Positions 1 to 5,944 of a stretch of 6,195 nucleotides of DNA are shown in pieces; within the stretch, counting starts at the first letter, position 1; each line of letters opens with the position of its first letter. The notes under the pieces are model-generated. The model did no database searches and was not told where the DNA came from. It worked only from the letters and a program-made list of their open reading frames with translations. The translations under genes and the position numbers were made by a program. This DNA comes from Geodermatophilaceae bacterium (GTDB lineage Bacteria > Actinomycetota > Actinomycetes > Mycobacteriales > Geodermatophilaceae), in the NCBI GenBank assembly GCA_013811975.1, contig JACCUF010000359.1, forward strand, positions 1 through 6,195, given 5' to 3'.

Positions 1-953
1 GTGGTGTCCCGATCGGACCACTCCAGCAGCGCCTCGAGCGAGCCCGCCGGACCGTCGTTGAGCGCCGCGTGCGGGTCGGGAACCGTGTTGTACAGGGCGG
101 GCATCGAGCGCAGGTCGAAGTCCTCGGGGGCGACCAGGGCGACTTCTTCCCACAGCAGGGGTGCCGAGACCAGGGCCCTGGCCGAGGGTCGTACCGAGTA
201 CGCGGAGGCGATGGTGCGGTCGCGGGCCATCTGGTTGTAGTCGACGAAGATCCTGGCCCCGCGTTCCTCCTTCCACCACGACATCGTCACCTGCTGCGGG
301 AGCCGGCGTTCCAGCTCCCGGCCGAAGGAGATCACCGCGCGCCTCACGTCGGGGAACTCCCAGCGCGGCTGGATCGGAACGTAGACGTGCAGGCCGCGTC
401 CACCCGAGGTCTTCGGGAAGCCGGTCAGGCCGGCCTCGGCCAGCAGTTCCCGTACGTCAGGGGCGACCTGGGCTGCTTCCCGGAAGGAGGTTCCGGGTTG
501 AGGGTCCAGGTCGATCCGCAGCTGGTCGGGCCGGTCCACATCGGTCCGGCGCACCGGCCACGGGTGGAAAGTCAGCGTCCCGAGGTTCGCCGCCCAGGCG
601 ATGACGGCAAGTTCGGTCGGGCAGACTTCGTCCGCTGTGCGTCCCGAGGGAAAGGCGATCCTGGCGGTCTCGACCCAGTCGGGTGCGTTCTTGGGGACTC
701 GCTTCTGGAAGAACGCATCACCTCGGTTGTCCACCCGGGTGGACAGCTTCGCGCCCTCGAAGACCCCGCCCGGCCAGCGCTCGAGGGTGGTCGGGCGATC
801 GCGGAGCGCGGCCAGGATGCCCGGGCCGACGGCCAGGAAGTACGTGACGACATCGAGCTTGCTGATGCCTAGTTCGGCGAAGTACGGCTTGTCCGGGTTG
901 GACACCCGCACCGTGCGCTTCCCGACCGGCAGCTCGACTGCGGGGCTCGCCAT
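1..953 (-). CDS. LigD-type DNA polymerase/primase domain protein (Prim-PolC/PolD-like), 3' end cut by window edge
   Basis: This is a stand-alone polymerase domain of the archaeo-eukaryotic primase superfamily, as found at the N-terminus of LigD. Such enzymes add nucleotides or ribonucleotides to short gaps during DNA repair. 317 codons are visible. The N-terminal part carries the family landmarks SNPDKPYF (18-25) and LERWPGGVFEGAK (57-69). The catalytic motifs are all present: motif I RIDLDP with D148 and D150, motif II KTSGGRGLHVYVP with S183 and H189, and motif III IFVDYNQMARDRT with D238. The active site therefore looks intact. LigD polymerase domains and mycobacterial stand-alone homologues such as Rv3730c (about 346 aa) suggest the end is a few tens of codons past the edge, although a longer fusion cannot be excluded. 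The ATG at 951-953 lies 4 bases after the hydrolase stop and has no clear Shine-Dalgarno, which suggests translational coupling. The divergent LigC ligase is the likely functional partner. No Ku gene is visible. Confidence 0.93.
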   Translation of the reverse strand, partial: MASPAVELPVGKRTVRVSNPDKPYFAELGISKLDVVTYFLAVGPGILAALRDRPTTLERWPGGVFEGAKLSTRVDNRGDAFFQKRVPKNAPDWVETARIAFPSGRTADEVCPTELAVIAWAANLGTLTFHPWPVRRTDVDRPDQLRIDLDPQPGTSFREAAQVAPDVRELLAEAGLTGFPKTSGGRGLHVYVPIQPRWEFPDVRRAVISFGRELERRLPQQVTMSWWKEERGARIFVDYNQMARDRTIASAYSVRPSARALVSAPLLWEEVALVAPEDFDLRSMPALYNTVPDPHAALNDGPAGSLEALLEWSDRDT

Positions 954-957
954 CAGG

Positions 958-2535
958 TCACGCCGGGCAGGTCGTGCCGTCGGCGGGCGCGACCAGATCG
1001 ATCAGGTAGCTGACCACCGCATCGGTGATGCAGTCGGTCTTCGGGAAGGCGGTGTGGCCCTCGCCCTCCCAGGTGAGCAGCACCCCGGCCTCCAGTTGCT
1101 CGGCCATCGTCACGGCTCCCTCGTATGGGGTTGCCGGGTCGCCTTCGGTGCCGATGACCAGGATCGGCGCCGAACCGGCTGCATCGCGCTCGGGAAGCGG
1201 ATGACGGGTTGCCTCCCAGAGTGTGCAGGTCATCAGGCCACTGGCCAGCGCCGCCCCGTAGAGCGGGTAGCTGACATCCCACTCGGCGATGTACTCGCGG
1301 ACGTCGCTCGGCGTGAAGGTCTGGTCGCTGTCGGCACAATTGATCGCGATGTTGGCATCGGTCAGGTTCGGGTAGGTCCCGTCGGACTGCCGGCGGGTGT
1401 AGCCGTCGGCCAGGGCCAGGATCCCGGCCGAATCACCGGCCTGGGCATCAGCCAGCGCGCGGGCGAGGTCTGGCCAAGCGTCCTGGCTGTAGAGCGCACT
1501 GAGCACCCCGGTGAACACCAATCCGTCACTCGCGCTTCGACCATCCGGGCCGCTGGACGGAATGGGCGAGGCCTCGGCCTGGTCGAGCAACTGGTAGACG
1601 AGGGCTCGTGGATCGGCCCCGGCCGGACAAGCCGAGCCCTGTGCCGCGCAGTCGGCGGCGAAGGCATCGAAGGCCTGTTCGAATCCAGCGGCCTGTCCTT
1701 CGGAGCTCTCCAGGTCGTCCTTGCTGGGATCAACCGCACCGTCGAGAACGAGGGCACGTACGCGATCGGGGAACAGTTCGGCATAGGTCGATCCCAGGGT
1801 GGTCCCGTAGGAGTAGCCGAGGTAGGTCAGCTGCTCATCACCCAATGCTTCGCGCAGCCGATCCATGTCCCGGGCGGTATAGGTCGTGTTGAAGTTGCCG
1901 AGTTCGTCGCCGTACTTGGCCTCGCACCCGTCGCCGACCTCCTCGGAGAGATCGAGGGCCTCATCGATCTCCTCCGGGGTACGCGGCGTCGGCTCGGAGG
2001 CGTAGATCTCGTCCTTGAAGGAATCGGAGAGGCATTCCACCGGGTCGCTGATGCCTACGCCACGGGGATCGAAACCCACGATGTCGAAGCGGGCCAGGAT
2101 CTCCAACGGGAGGCTCAGGGCCAGACCGACGGCGGTATCCACCCCGGAGGCACCAGGGCCGCCCGGATTGACCAGCAGTGAGCCGATCCGGGCGGTCTGT
2201 TCGGTGGAGACCCCCCGGATGAGGAACAGTTCGTACTCGCCGTCGGTCGGGTTGTCGTAGTCCTTGGGAACTCTGGTCGTGCCGCACTCGAAGGTCAGCG
2301 GACGGTCCAGCTCCCCACCGACAGCTCGTTCGACGGCGTCGGTGCAGTCCTCCCAGGAGATGTCGTCCACCGGCGGTGCCTGTGGCGGTGCGGACGTTGC
2401 GGCCGGCTCGGCTGCGGGATCGGCGGGAGCCGCCGGCGACGCCGAGCCTGCGACCACCGTCGTGCATCCGCTGGCCAGCAAGGCGATGCAGGCGAGGACC
2501 GCTCCGAGAACGGACCTTCGGCGTAGTCGGCGCAT
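958..2535 (-). CDS. Secreted alpha/beta-hydrolase lipoprotein, TAP-like peptidase family (Hip1/SlpD/SlpE-like)
   Basis: A 525-aa serine hydrolase predicted to act outside the membrane as a lipid-anchored peptidase or esterase. The N-terminus has an Arg-rich n-region (MRRLRRR), a hydrophobic stretch (8-21) and a lipobox ASGC with C24 as the lipidated residue. An Ala/Pro-rich linker follows (about 29-56). The catalytic domain shows the oxyanion-region motif NPGGPGASG (123-131), FDPRGVG (155-161), and the nucleophile elbow GYSYG with S242. The C-terminal TAP-like domain supplies the other triad members: D466 in GTEGDPATP and H494 in GEGH. The mature part has ten further cysteines (64, 84, 168, 204, 296, 303, 400, 437, 502, 523), consistent with disulfides in an exported protein. 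Length fits relatives such as mycobacterial Rv2224c (CaeA/Hip1) and Streptomyces SlpD/SlpE. The frame stays open upstream to 2784, but the start at 2535 is chosen because it immediately precedes the signal peptide and lies 7 nt after a TAGGCT -10-like box. The true substrate is unknown. Confidence 0.93.
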   Translation of the reverse strand: MRRLRRRSVLGAVLACIALLASGCTTVVAGSASPAAPADPAAEPAATSAPPQAPPVDDISWEDCTDAVERAVGGELDRPLTFECGTTRVPKDYDNPTDGEYELFLIRGVSTEQTARIGSLLVNPGGPGASGVDTAVGLALSLPLEILARFDIVGFDPRGVGISDPVECLSDSFKDEIYASEPTPRTPEEIDEALDLSEEVGDGCEAKYGDELGNFNTTYTARDMDRLREALGDEQLTYLGYSYGTTLGSTYAELFPDRVRALVLDGAVDPSKDDLESSEGQAAGFEQAFDAFAADCAAQGSACPAGADPRALVYQLLDQAEASPIPSSGPDGRSASDGLVFTGVLSALYSQDAWPDLARALADAQAGDSAGILALADGYTRRQSDGTYPNLTDANIAINCADSDQTFTPSDVREYIAEWDVSYPLYGAALASGLMTCTLWEATRHPLPERDAAGSAPILVIGTEGDPATPYEGAVTMAEQLEAGVLLTWEGEGHTAFPKTDCITDAVVSYLIDLVAPADGTTCPA

Positions 2536-2542
2536 GGACGCG

Positions 2543-2548
2543 AGCCTA
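2543..2548 (-). promoter_or_regulatory. Probable -10 box (TAGGCT) of a leaderless hydrolase transcript
   Basis: On the minus strand the hexamer TAGGCT fits the actinobacterial TANNNT -10 pattern and ends 7 nt before the hydrolase ATG. Transcription would then begin at or next to the start codon, giving a leaderless mRNA. This agrees with the absence of a Shine-Dalgarno before the ATG. A -35-like CTGACG lies about 20 nt further upstream, which is longer than ideal spacing. This is a pattern match only. Confidence 0.4.
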
Positions 2549-2605
2549 CGGGCCAAACTTGACGGCCGCGTCAGGCGCCCGAGGAGGGGATCCGAACCTG
2601 CGGCG

Positions 2606-2779
2606 CGCCACGCAGGCCTGCGCGCCGCCCGGATTGATGAGCATGGACCCGATGCGCTCCCGGTTCGGGTGGGTGGACACGGCGCAGCACGGCCAGTTCC
2701 AGCATGTCGGTGTCCGGGTGTCGTAGTCGGCTGGGACCTCGGTGGTTGCGTAGGCGAAGCGCAGCGGCCGCAGCGGCTC
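2606..2779 (-). pseudogene. Frameshifted remnant of a second TAP-like alpha/beta hydrolase
   Basis: This stretch upstream of the intact hydrolase encodes a degraded piece of a related protein. In one minus-strand frame it reads PLRFAYATTEVPADYD (matching residues about 79-94 of the neighbour, PLTFECGTTRVPKDYD). It then shifts frame near 2715-2720 to read PDTDMLELAVLR (neighbour: PTDGEYELFLIR), and shifts back near 2679-2684 to read VSTHPNRERIGSMLINPGG (neighbour: VSTEQTARIGSLLVNPGG). The oxyanion-region GGPGASGVD has decayed to GGAQACVA with one codon lost. The signal peptide, nucleophile elbow and C-terminal domain are absent, so no function is expected. The divergence from the intact copy indicates an old paralogue rather than a recent duplication. 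Tandem hydrolase genes of this family are known, for example Rv2223c/Rv2224c. It may also have been a separate gene truncated by deletion. Confidence 0.8.
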
Positions 2780-2882
2780 GCCAATGGGCCGCCGCGACCC
2801 AGTCATTTCTGCCGTGATTGGCCCAACTCTTGATGTTGGCGGCATGAGCGCAGCCGTCCAGGAGTTTTCCTCGCCCTCGGCC

Positions 2883-2886
2883 GGAG
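2883..2886 (+). promoter_or_regulatory. Ribosome binding site (GGAG) supporting the ligase start at 2892
   Basis: GGAG lies 5 nt before ATG 2892-2894. It is too far (14 nt) to serve the next in-frame ATG at 2901, and the earlier in-frame ATGs (2784, 2844) have nothing comparable. It therefore favours 2892. An alternative is a -10-like TAAGAAT at 2887-2893, with a leaderless start at 2901. Confidence 0.45.
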
Positions 2887-2891
2887 TAAGA

Positions 2892-2917
2892 ATGACGGGC
2901 ATGAAGTTGCCCGTCAT
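2892..2917 (+). repeat. Perfect 10-bp inverted repeat over the ligase start codon
   Basis: The left arm ATGACGGGCA (2892-2901) and the right arm TGCCCGTCAT (2908-2917) are exact reverse complements around a 6-nt loop TGAAGT. In RNA this would form a stable hairpin holding the first start codon in its stem, with the second ATG (2901-2903) at the edge of the loop. On DNA it would be a dyad suitable for a dimeric regulator. The role is inferred; the symmetry is seen directly. Confidence 0.75.
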
Positions 2918-3986
2918 GCCCCCGGTAGCACCGATGCTCGCCAGATCGGTAGCGTCCATTCCGGCCGGTAACTCCTACGAGCCGAAATGGGACGGCTTCC
3001 GGTCGCTCATATTCCGGGACGGCGACGATGTCGAGATCGGCAGTCGCAACGAGAAGCCGATGACCCGCTACTTCCCCGAATTGGTCGAGGCATTCAAGAA
3101 CGAACTGCCCGCGCGATGCGTCGTCGACGGCGAGATCGTGATAGCGACAGGAAACGGACTGGACTTCGAGGCGCTGCAGCAACGCATCCACCCCGCGGCG
3201 TCGCGGGTCACGCTGCTGGCCGGGCAGACTCCGGCGTCATTCGTCGCCTTCGACCTGTTGGCACTCGGCGACACGGACCTGACCGGGCAACCCTTCGCGC
3301 AACGCCGGGCCACGATGGAACAGGCCCTGGCCACCGCACGTCCGCCCGTCCACATCACGCCGGCCACCACCGATCTGGACCTGGCTCTGCGGTGGTTCGC
3401 CGAGTTCGAGGGCGCCGGACTCGACGGTGTAGTCGCGAAACCCCTCGACGGCAGATACCAGCCGGACAAACGGGTCATGTTCAAGATCAAGCACGAGCGC
3501 ACAGCCGATTGCGTCGTCGCCGGATACCGGGTGCACAAGTCCGGGCCTGACGCGATCGGCTCGCTGCTGCTCGGCCTGTACGACGACGACGCCTCGCTGG
3601 CCTCGGTCGGTGTCATAGGTGCGTTCCCGATGGCGCGGCGGCGGGAGCTGTTCACCGAACTACAGCCACTGGTCACCACTTTCGACGGCCACCCCTGGAA
3701 CTGGGCGCGGCCTGCAAAGGGCAGCCGCAATCCGCGATCCTCGGAGACGTCGCGGTGGAACTCAGGAAAGGACCTGTCCTTCGTCCCGTTGCAGCCAGAA
3801 TTGGTCGTCGAGGTGCGCTACGACCACATGGAAGGCACCCGGTTCCGCCACACCACCCAGTTCTCCCGCTGGCGACCCGACCGCATCCCGGAGTCATGCA
3901 CCTACGATCAACTCGAACGCCCGGTCACCTTCGATCTCGACGACATCGTCCCTGGCCTGCGCCAGCCCGAGGGCGACCGAAAGTAG
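2892..3986 (+). CDS. ligC: ATP-dependent DNA ligase, LigC type
   Basis: A 364-aa ligase that seals nicks in DNA using ATP. The adenylation domain covers about residues 10-203: motif I EPKWDGFR with the adenylated lysine K32, the SRNEKPMTRYFPEL segment (51-64), VVDGEIVI (77-84), FVAFDLLAL (117-125), motif IV DGVVAK (178-183) and motif V MFKIKH with K198 and K200. The OB-fold domain follows (about 204-350) and ends with a motif VI-like FRHTTQFSRWRPDR (318-331). There is no fused polymerase or phosphoesterase domain, and the length is close to that of M. tuberculosis LigC (358 aa), so it is LigC-like rather than LigB or LigD. The start at 2892 is supported by GGAG 5 nt upstream; 2901 would shorten it by three residues. 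It is divergent from the polymerase-domain gene, as in mycobacteria, where LigC and Prim-PolC act together in base excision repair gap filling. The start codon lies in a hairpin that could reduce translation. Confidence 0.94.
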   Translation: MTGMKLPVMPPVAPMLARSVASIPAGNSYEPKWDGFRSLIFRDGDDVEIGSRNEKPMTRYFPELVEAFKNELPARCVVDGEIVIATGNGLDFEALQQRIHPAASRVTLLAGQTPASFVAFDLLALGDTDLTGQPFAQRRATMEQALATARPPVHITPATTDLDLALRWFAEFEGAGLDGVVAKPLDGRYQPDKRVMFKIKHERTADCVVAGYRVHKSGPDAIGSLLLGLYDDDASLASVGVIGAFPMARRRELFTELQPLVTTFDGHPWNWARPAKGSRNPRSSETSRWNSGKDLSFVPLQPELVVEVRYDHMEGTRFRHTTQFSRWRPDRIPESCTYDQLERPVTFDLDDIVPGLRQPEGDRK

Positions 3987-4102
3987 CGACGCCGGACCGG
4001 CACCTCGTGTACACCTCGTTGTCGTGGGCGCGGACGATGGCCGCAGCCGATGGGTCGACCGAGTAGACATGGCCGAACGGCACGGCGGAGGCAGGAGGAC
4101 CG
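3987..4102. other. Spacer between ligase and oxidoreductase genes, with a short direct repeat
   Basis: The 116 bases hold no confident gene. CACCTCGT occurs twice (4001-4008 and 4012-4019), 11 bp apart, about one helical turn, around a GTGTACAC palindrome (4007-4014). A small GCCGG-A-CCGGC dyad lies at 3991-4001; with a one-base loop and no T-tract it is not a convincing terminator. The minus strand can be read as a GC3-rich peptide containing VYSVDPSAAAIVRAHDNEVYT, possibly a gene remnant, which I do not recognise. Confidence 0.35.
4093..4098 (+). promoter_or_regulatory. Strong ribosome binding site (AGGAGG) fixing a GTG start
   Basis: AGGAGG lies 4 nt before GTG 4103-4105. It decides in favour of this GTG as the start of the oxidoreductase. 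The nearby ATG at 4069 is in another frame. Confidence 0.8.
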
Positions 4103-5047
4103 GTGGCAGGACGCGGGTTGCGAATTGGCGTCCAACTGGCCGATCCGGAACCGGGACCCGACCCACTGGGTGATCTCGAGGACCAGATCCGGCGCGCTGC
4201 AGGGCATGGTTTCGCGTCGGCGTGGCTGGCCAACATCTTCTCCCTGGACGCGCTCACCGCGCTGGCGGTCGCCGGACGCCGTGTCCCCGGGATCGAGCTA
4301 GGTACCGCCGTCGTACCCAGCTATCCTCGACACCCGGCGGCCCTTGCCCAACAAGCGATCACGGCCCATCTCGCCTTGGACGAACGATTGGTCCTCGGTA
4401 TCGGTACGTCGCACAAGGTGGTCGTCGAAGGTGCGTTCGGCTACTCCTTCGACCGCCCGGCCCGGCACATGCGCGAGTACCTGTCGGCGCTGATCCCGCT
4501 GTTGCAGGACGGTCGCGTCGATGTCGTGGGCGAGACGATCACGGCTCGCTACCAGGTGACCGGGCCGCGGCCGAGACGAGCGCCTTCGGTTCTGCTGGCC
4601 GCGCTCGGGCCACGGATGCTCGAACTCGCCGGCACATATGCCGATGGCACGATCCTGTGGATGACGGGCCCGGTCACGATCCGTGACCACATCGTCCCGA
4701 CCATTGGTCCGGCCGCCGAAGCGGCGGGTCGAGGAGTGCCGCGGATCATCTGCACGCTGCCGGTCTGTGTCACCTCCGACGAGGGAGCCGCTCGACAGCG
4801 CGCCGACAGGGTCTTCGCGATGTACGGACGGTTGCCGTCCTACCGCGCGATGCTCGACCGCGAAGGTGCGGCCGGTCCCGGTGCCGTGGCCGTCGTCGGT
4901 GACGAAGGCGCAGTCGCCCAACAGATCGCAGCGTTGGCCGACGTCGGGGTCACGGACTTCGTTGCAGCTGAGTTCGCCTCAGGCGAGGAGGCCGTACACA
5001 CCCGCGAGGTCCTCGGTCGCCTCTCCACAGAGTCGCCTGCATCGTGA
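4103..5047 (+). CDS. LLM-class flavin/F420-dependent oxidoreductase
   Basis: A 314-aa TIM-barrel enzyme of the luciferase-like monooxygenase superfamily. In actinobacteria members of this length usually use the deazaflavin cofactor F420 for hydride transfer; the substrate cannot be predicted. Family signs include the first strand LRIGVQL (6-12), the helix and strand AAGHGFASAWLAN, the pattern GIELGTAVVPSYPRHP (63-78), the segment LGIGTSH (98-104), and the phosphate-binding region APSVLLAALGPRMLELAG, followed by ADGTILWM. Near the C-terminus, GVTDFVAAEF forms the last strand. The sequence resembles the MSMEG_4879-type F420 subfamily, but that assignment is from memory of the pattern. The GTG start is set by AGGAGG. 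The gene follows the ligase by 116 bp on the same strand and could share its transcript or have its own promoter; no functional link to repair is evident. Its TGA stop is embedded in the left arm of an inverted repeat. Confidence 0.88.
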   Translation: MAGRGLRIGVQLADPEPGPDPLGDLEDQIRRAAGHGFASAWLANIFSLDALTALAVAGRRVPGIELGTAVVPSYPRHPAALAQQAITAHLALDERLVLGIGTSHKVVVEGAFGYSFDRPARHMREYLSALIPLLQDGRVDVVGETITARYQVTGPRPRRAPSVLLAALGPRMLELAGTYADGTILWMTGPVTIRDHIVPTIGPAAEAAGRGVPRIICTLPVCVTSDEGAARQRADRVFAMYGRLPSYRAMLDREGAAGPGAVAVVGDEGAVAQQIAALADVGVTDFVAAEFASGEEAVHTREVLGRLSTESPAS

Positions 5048-5114
5048 TCTTGACCTTATTGTCGGTTTGACTCCCTCTTCTACGGCGTGTCGCCGCAACA
5101 AGGTCAAGATCACG
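5043..5114. repeat. 72-nt inverted-repeat element between convergent genes
   Basis: The outer arms CGTGATCTTGACCTT (5043-5057) and AAGGTCAAGATCACG (5100-5114) are perfect 15-bp reverse complements. After a single mismatch the pairing continues for three more bases (TTG/CAA). The interior contains a second hairpin, CGGCG-TGT-CGCCG (5083-5095). The arms are richer in A/T than the surrounding genes. The left arm overlaps the last bases of the oxidoreductase, including its TGA (5045-5047). It lies between convergent genes, so it could act as a bidirectional terminator, although it lacks a T-tract. The long ordered arms also suggest a miniature mobile or REP-like dispersed element. Confidence 0.8.
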
Positions 5115-5137
5115 CAATAGGCAGCAGGGACGGCTAA

Positions 5138-5881
5138 TCAAGGGCGGCCCTCGTCGACGGCGTAGCGCAGGAACAGATAACCGTCGTCCTCGAGCAGATG
5201 GCGCAGCGCAAGCCGTACCGGATCGATCTGCAGATGCCCGTCCACGATCCGAGCGGCGCCGGGCCCGGTCAGCATCGGCGAGACGGTCAGGCACAGCTCG
5301 TCCACGATGCCGGCCGCCAACGCCGTACTGAACAGCGTGGGCCCGCCCTCGCAGACCAGCCGGCGCAGACCGCGCTCAGCCAGCGCCGAGCGTGCTGCCG
5401 CCAGATCGACGATGTCCTCGCCTGCCACGATCACCGGCGTGACCGCGGCCAGCGCTTCGCGGCGTCCGCGATCCGAGCCCGCGCAGGTCACGATGACCGT
5501 ACGAGCCACGGCGTTGGCGATGATCGGTTCACCCGGGTCGATGGCCAGTCGCCGGGAAACCAGGATCAGCGGCGGGACCCGGGCCAGACCGCGCCCCGTA
5601 CGCGCCCGCGACCGGGCCGGATCGTCGCGCAACGGTCGGTAGGACTCCGCGCGGGCCGTGCCCGCACCGACCAGGATCCCGTCGGATCGGTCACGCAGCA
5701 GCCGCAATACCTGCTGATCGGTCGGCGACCCCAGCCCGCCGGCGTGACCGTCCAGGGTCGAGGCCCCGTCCGCCGAGGCCACGAAGTTGATCCGCAGGAA
5801 ATCCGCCGGCTCATCGCCATAAGCCCGATCCAGCCCGTCGTCATCGAGAAGTCCAGTTGGGGGCGGAAACAACTGACGCAT
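5138..5881 (-). CDS. Pyrimidine reductase family protein (RibD C-terminal / DHFR-like fold)
   Basis: A 247-aa NADPH-dependent reductase with the RibD C-terminal domain fold, which in riboflavin synthesis reduces the ribose of the deaminated pyrimidine intermediate. It has no N-terminal deaminase zinc domain, so it is not a full bifunctional RibD. Visible signs are LRINFVASADGASTLDG (29-45), the cofactor-region SDGILVGAGTARAESYRP (66-83), PPLILVSRRL (103-112), the glycine-rich CEGGPTLFSTAL (177-188) and DELCLTVSPMLTGPGA (194-209). Mycobacterial Rv2671 (258 aa) is a similar stand-alone protein with reported dihydrofolate reductase activity, so the true substrate may be a pterin or a flavin precursor. 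The ATG at 5879-5881 is the earliest possible start: an in-frame TGA lies five codons upstream. No strong ribosome site is seen. The gene is convergent with the oxidoreductase and divergent from PPK2, with a 63-bp shared promoter region. Confidence 0.87.
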   Translation of the reverse strand: MRQLFPPPTGLLDDDGLDRAYGDEPADFLRINFVASADGASTLDGHAGGLGSPTDQQVLRLLRDRSDGILVGAGTARAESYRPLRDDPARSRARTGRGLARVPPLILVSRRLAIDPGEPIIANAVARTVIVTCAGSDRGRREALAAVTPVIVAGEDIVDLAAARSALAERGLRRLVCEGGPTLFSTALAAGIVDELCLTVSPMLTGPGAARIVDGHLQIDPVRLALRHLLEDDGYLFLRYAVDEGRP

Positions 5882-5930
5882 CGGACCACCATCCCATCAG
5901 ATGCTGCGCCGATCCGAGGCCACTGAGCCC

Positions 5931-5936
5931 TACGCT
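5931..5936 (+). promoter_or_regulatory. Probable -10 box (TACGCT) of a near-leaderless PPK2 transcript
   Basis: TACGCT fits the TANNNT pattern and ends 8 nt before the PPK2 ATG at 5945. No Shine-Dalgarno is present, so a leaderless or nearly leaderless mRNA is likely. It lies in the 63-bp divergent interval with the reductase gene. No clear -35 was found. Confidence 0.4.
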
Positions 5937-5944
5937 CTGCGATC

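Noticed and set aside
69..872. Plus-strand open frames over the left part of the window
   Set aside because: They are opposite the polymerase-domain gene, whose catalytic motifs are unmistakable on the minus strand.
601..2181. Long plus-strand open frame of 526 codons
   Set aside because: It lies opposite the hydrolase and polymerase genes, has no recognisable domain, and its length is explained by the strong G/C third-position bias of the true minus-strand genes.
2536..2784. N-terminal extension of the hydrolase to an ATG at 2784
   Set aside because: The added residues are Pro/Arg-rich without family similarity, would precede a clear lipoprotein signal peptide, and come from the wrong frame of the decayed paralogue.
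2784..2891. Earlier in-frame ligase starts at 2784 and 2844
   Set aside because: Neither has a good ribosome site, the extra residues do not resemble the family, and the resulting length exceeds the usual LigC size; GGAG supports 2892.
2571..3191. Minus-strand open frames opposite the start of the ligase
   Set aside because: Only the portion below about 2780 resembles a protein (the hydrolase remnant); the rest is antisense to the clear ligase motifs.
4037..4066. Nine-residue peptide (MAAADGSTE) upstream of the oxidoreductase
   Set aside because: No ribosome binding site and no attenuator-like structure; such short frames are expected by chance.
5198..5926. Plus-strand open frame of 242 codons over the reductase
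   Set aside because: No recognisable domains and low-complexity Arg/Gln-rich content; antisense of the RibD-like gene.
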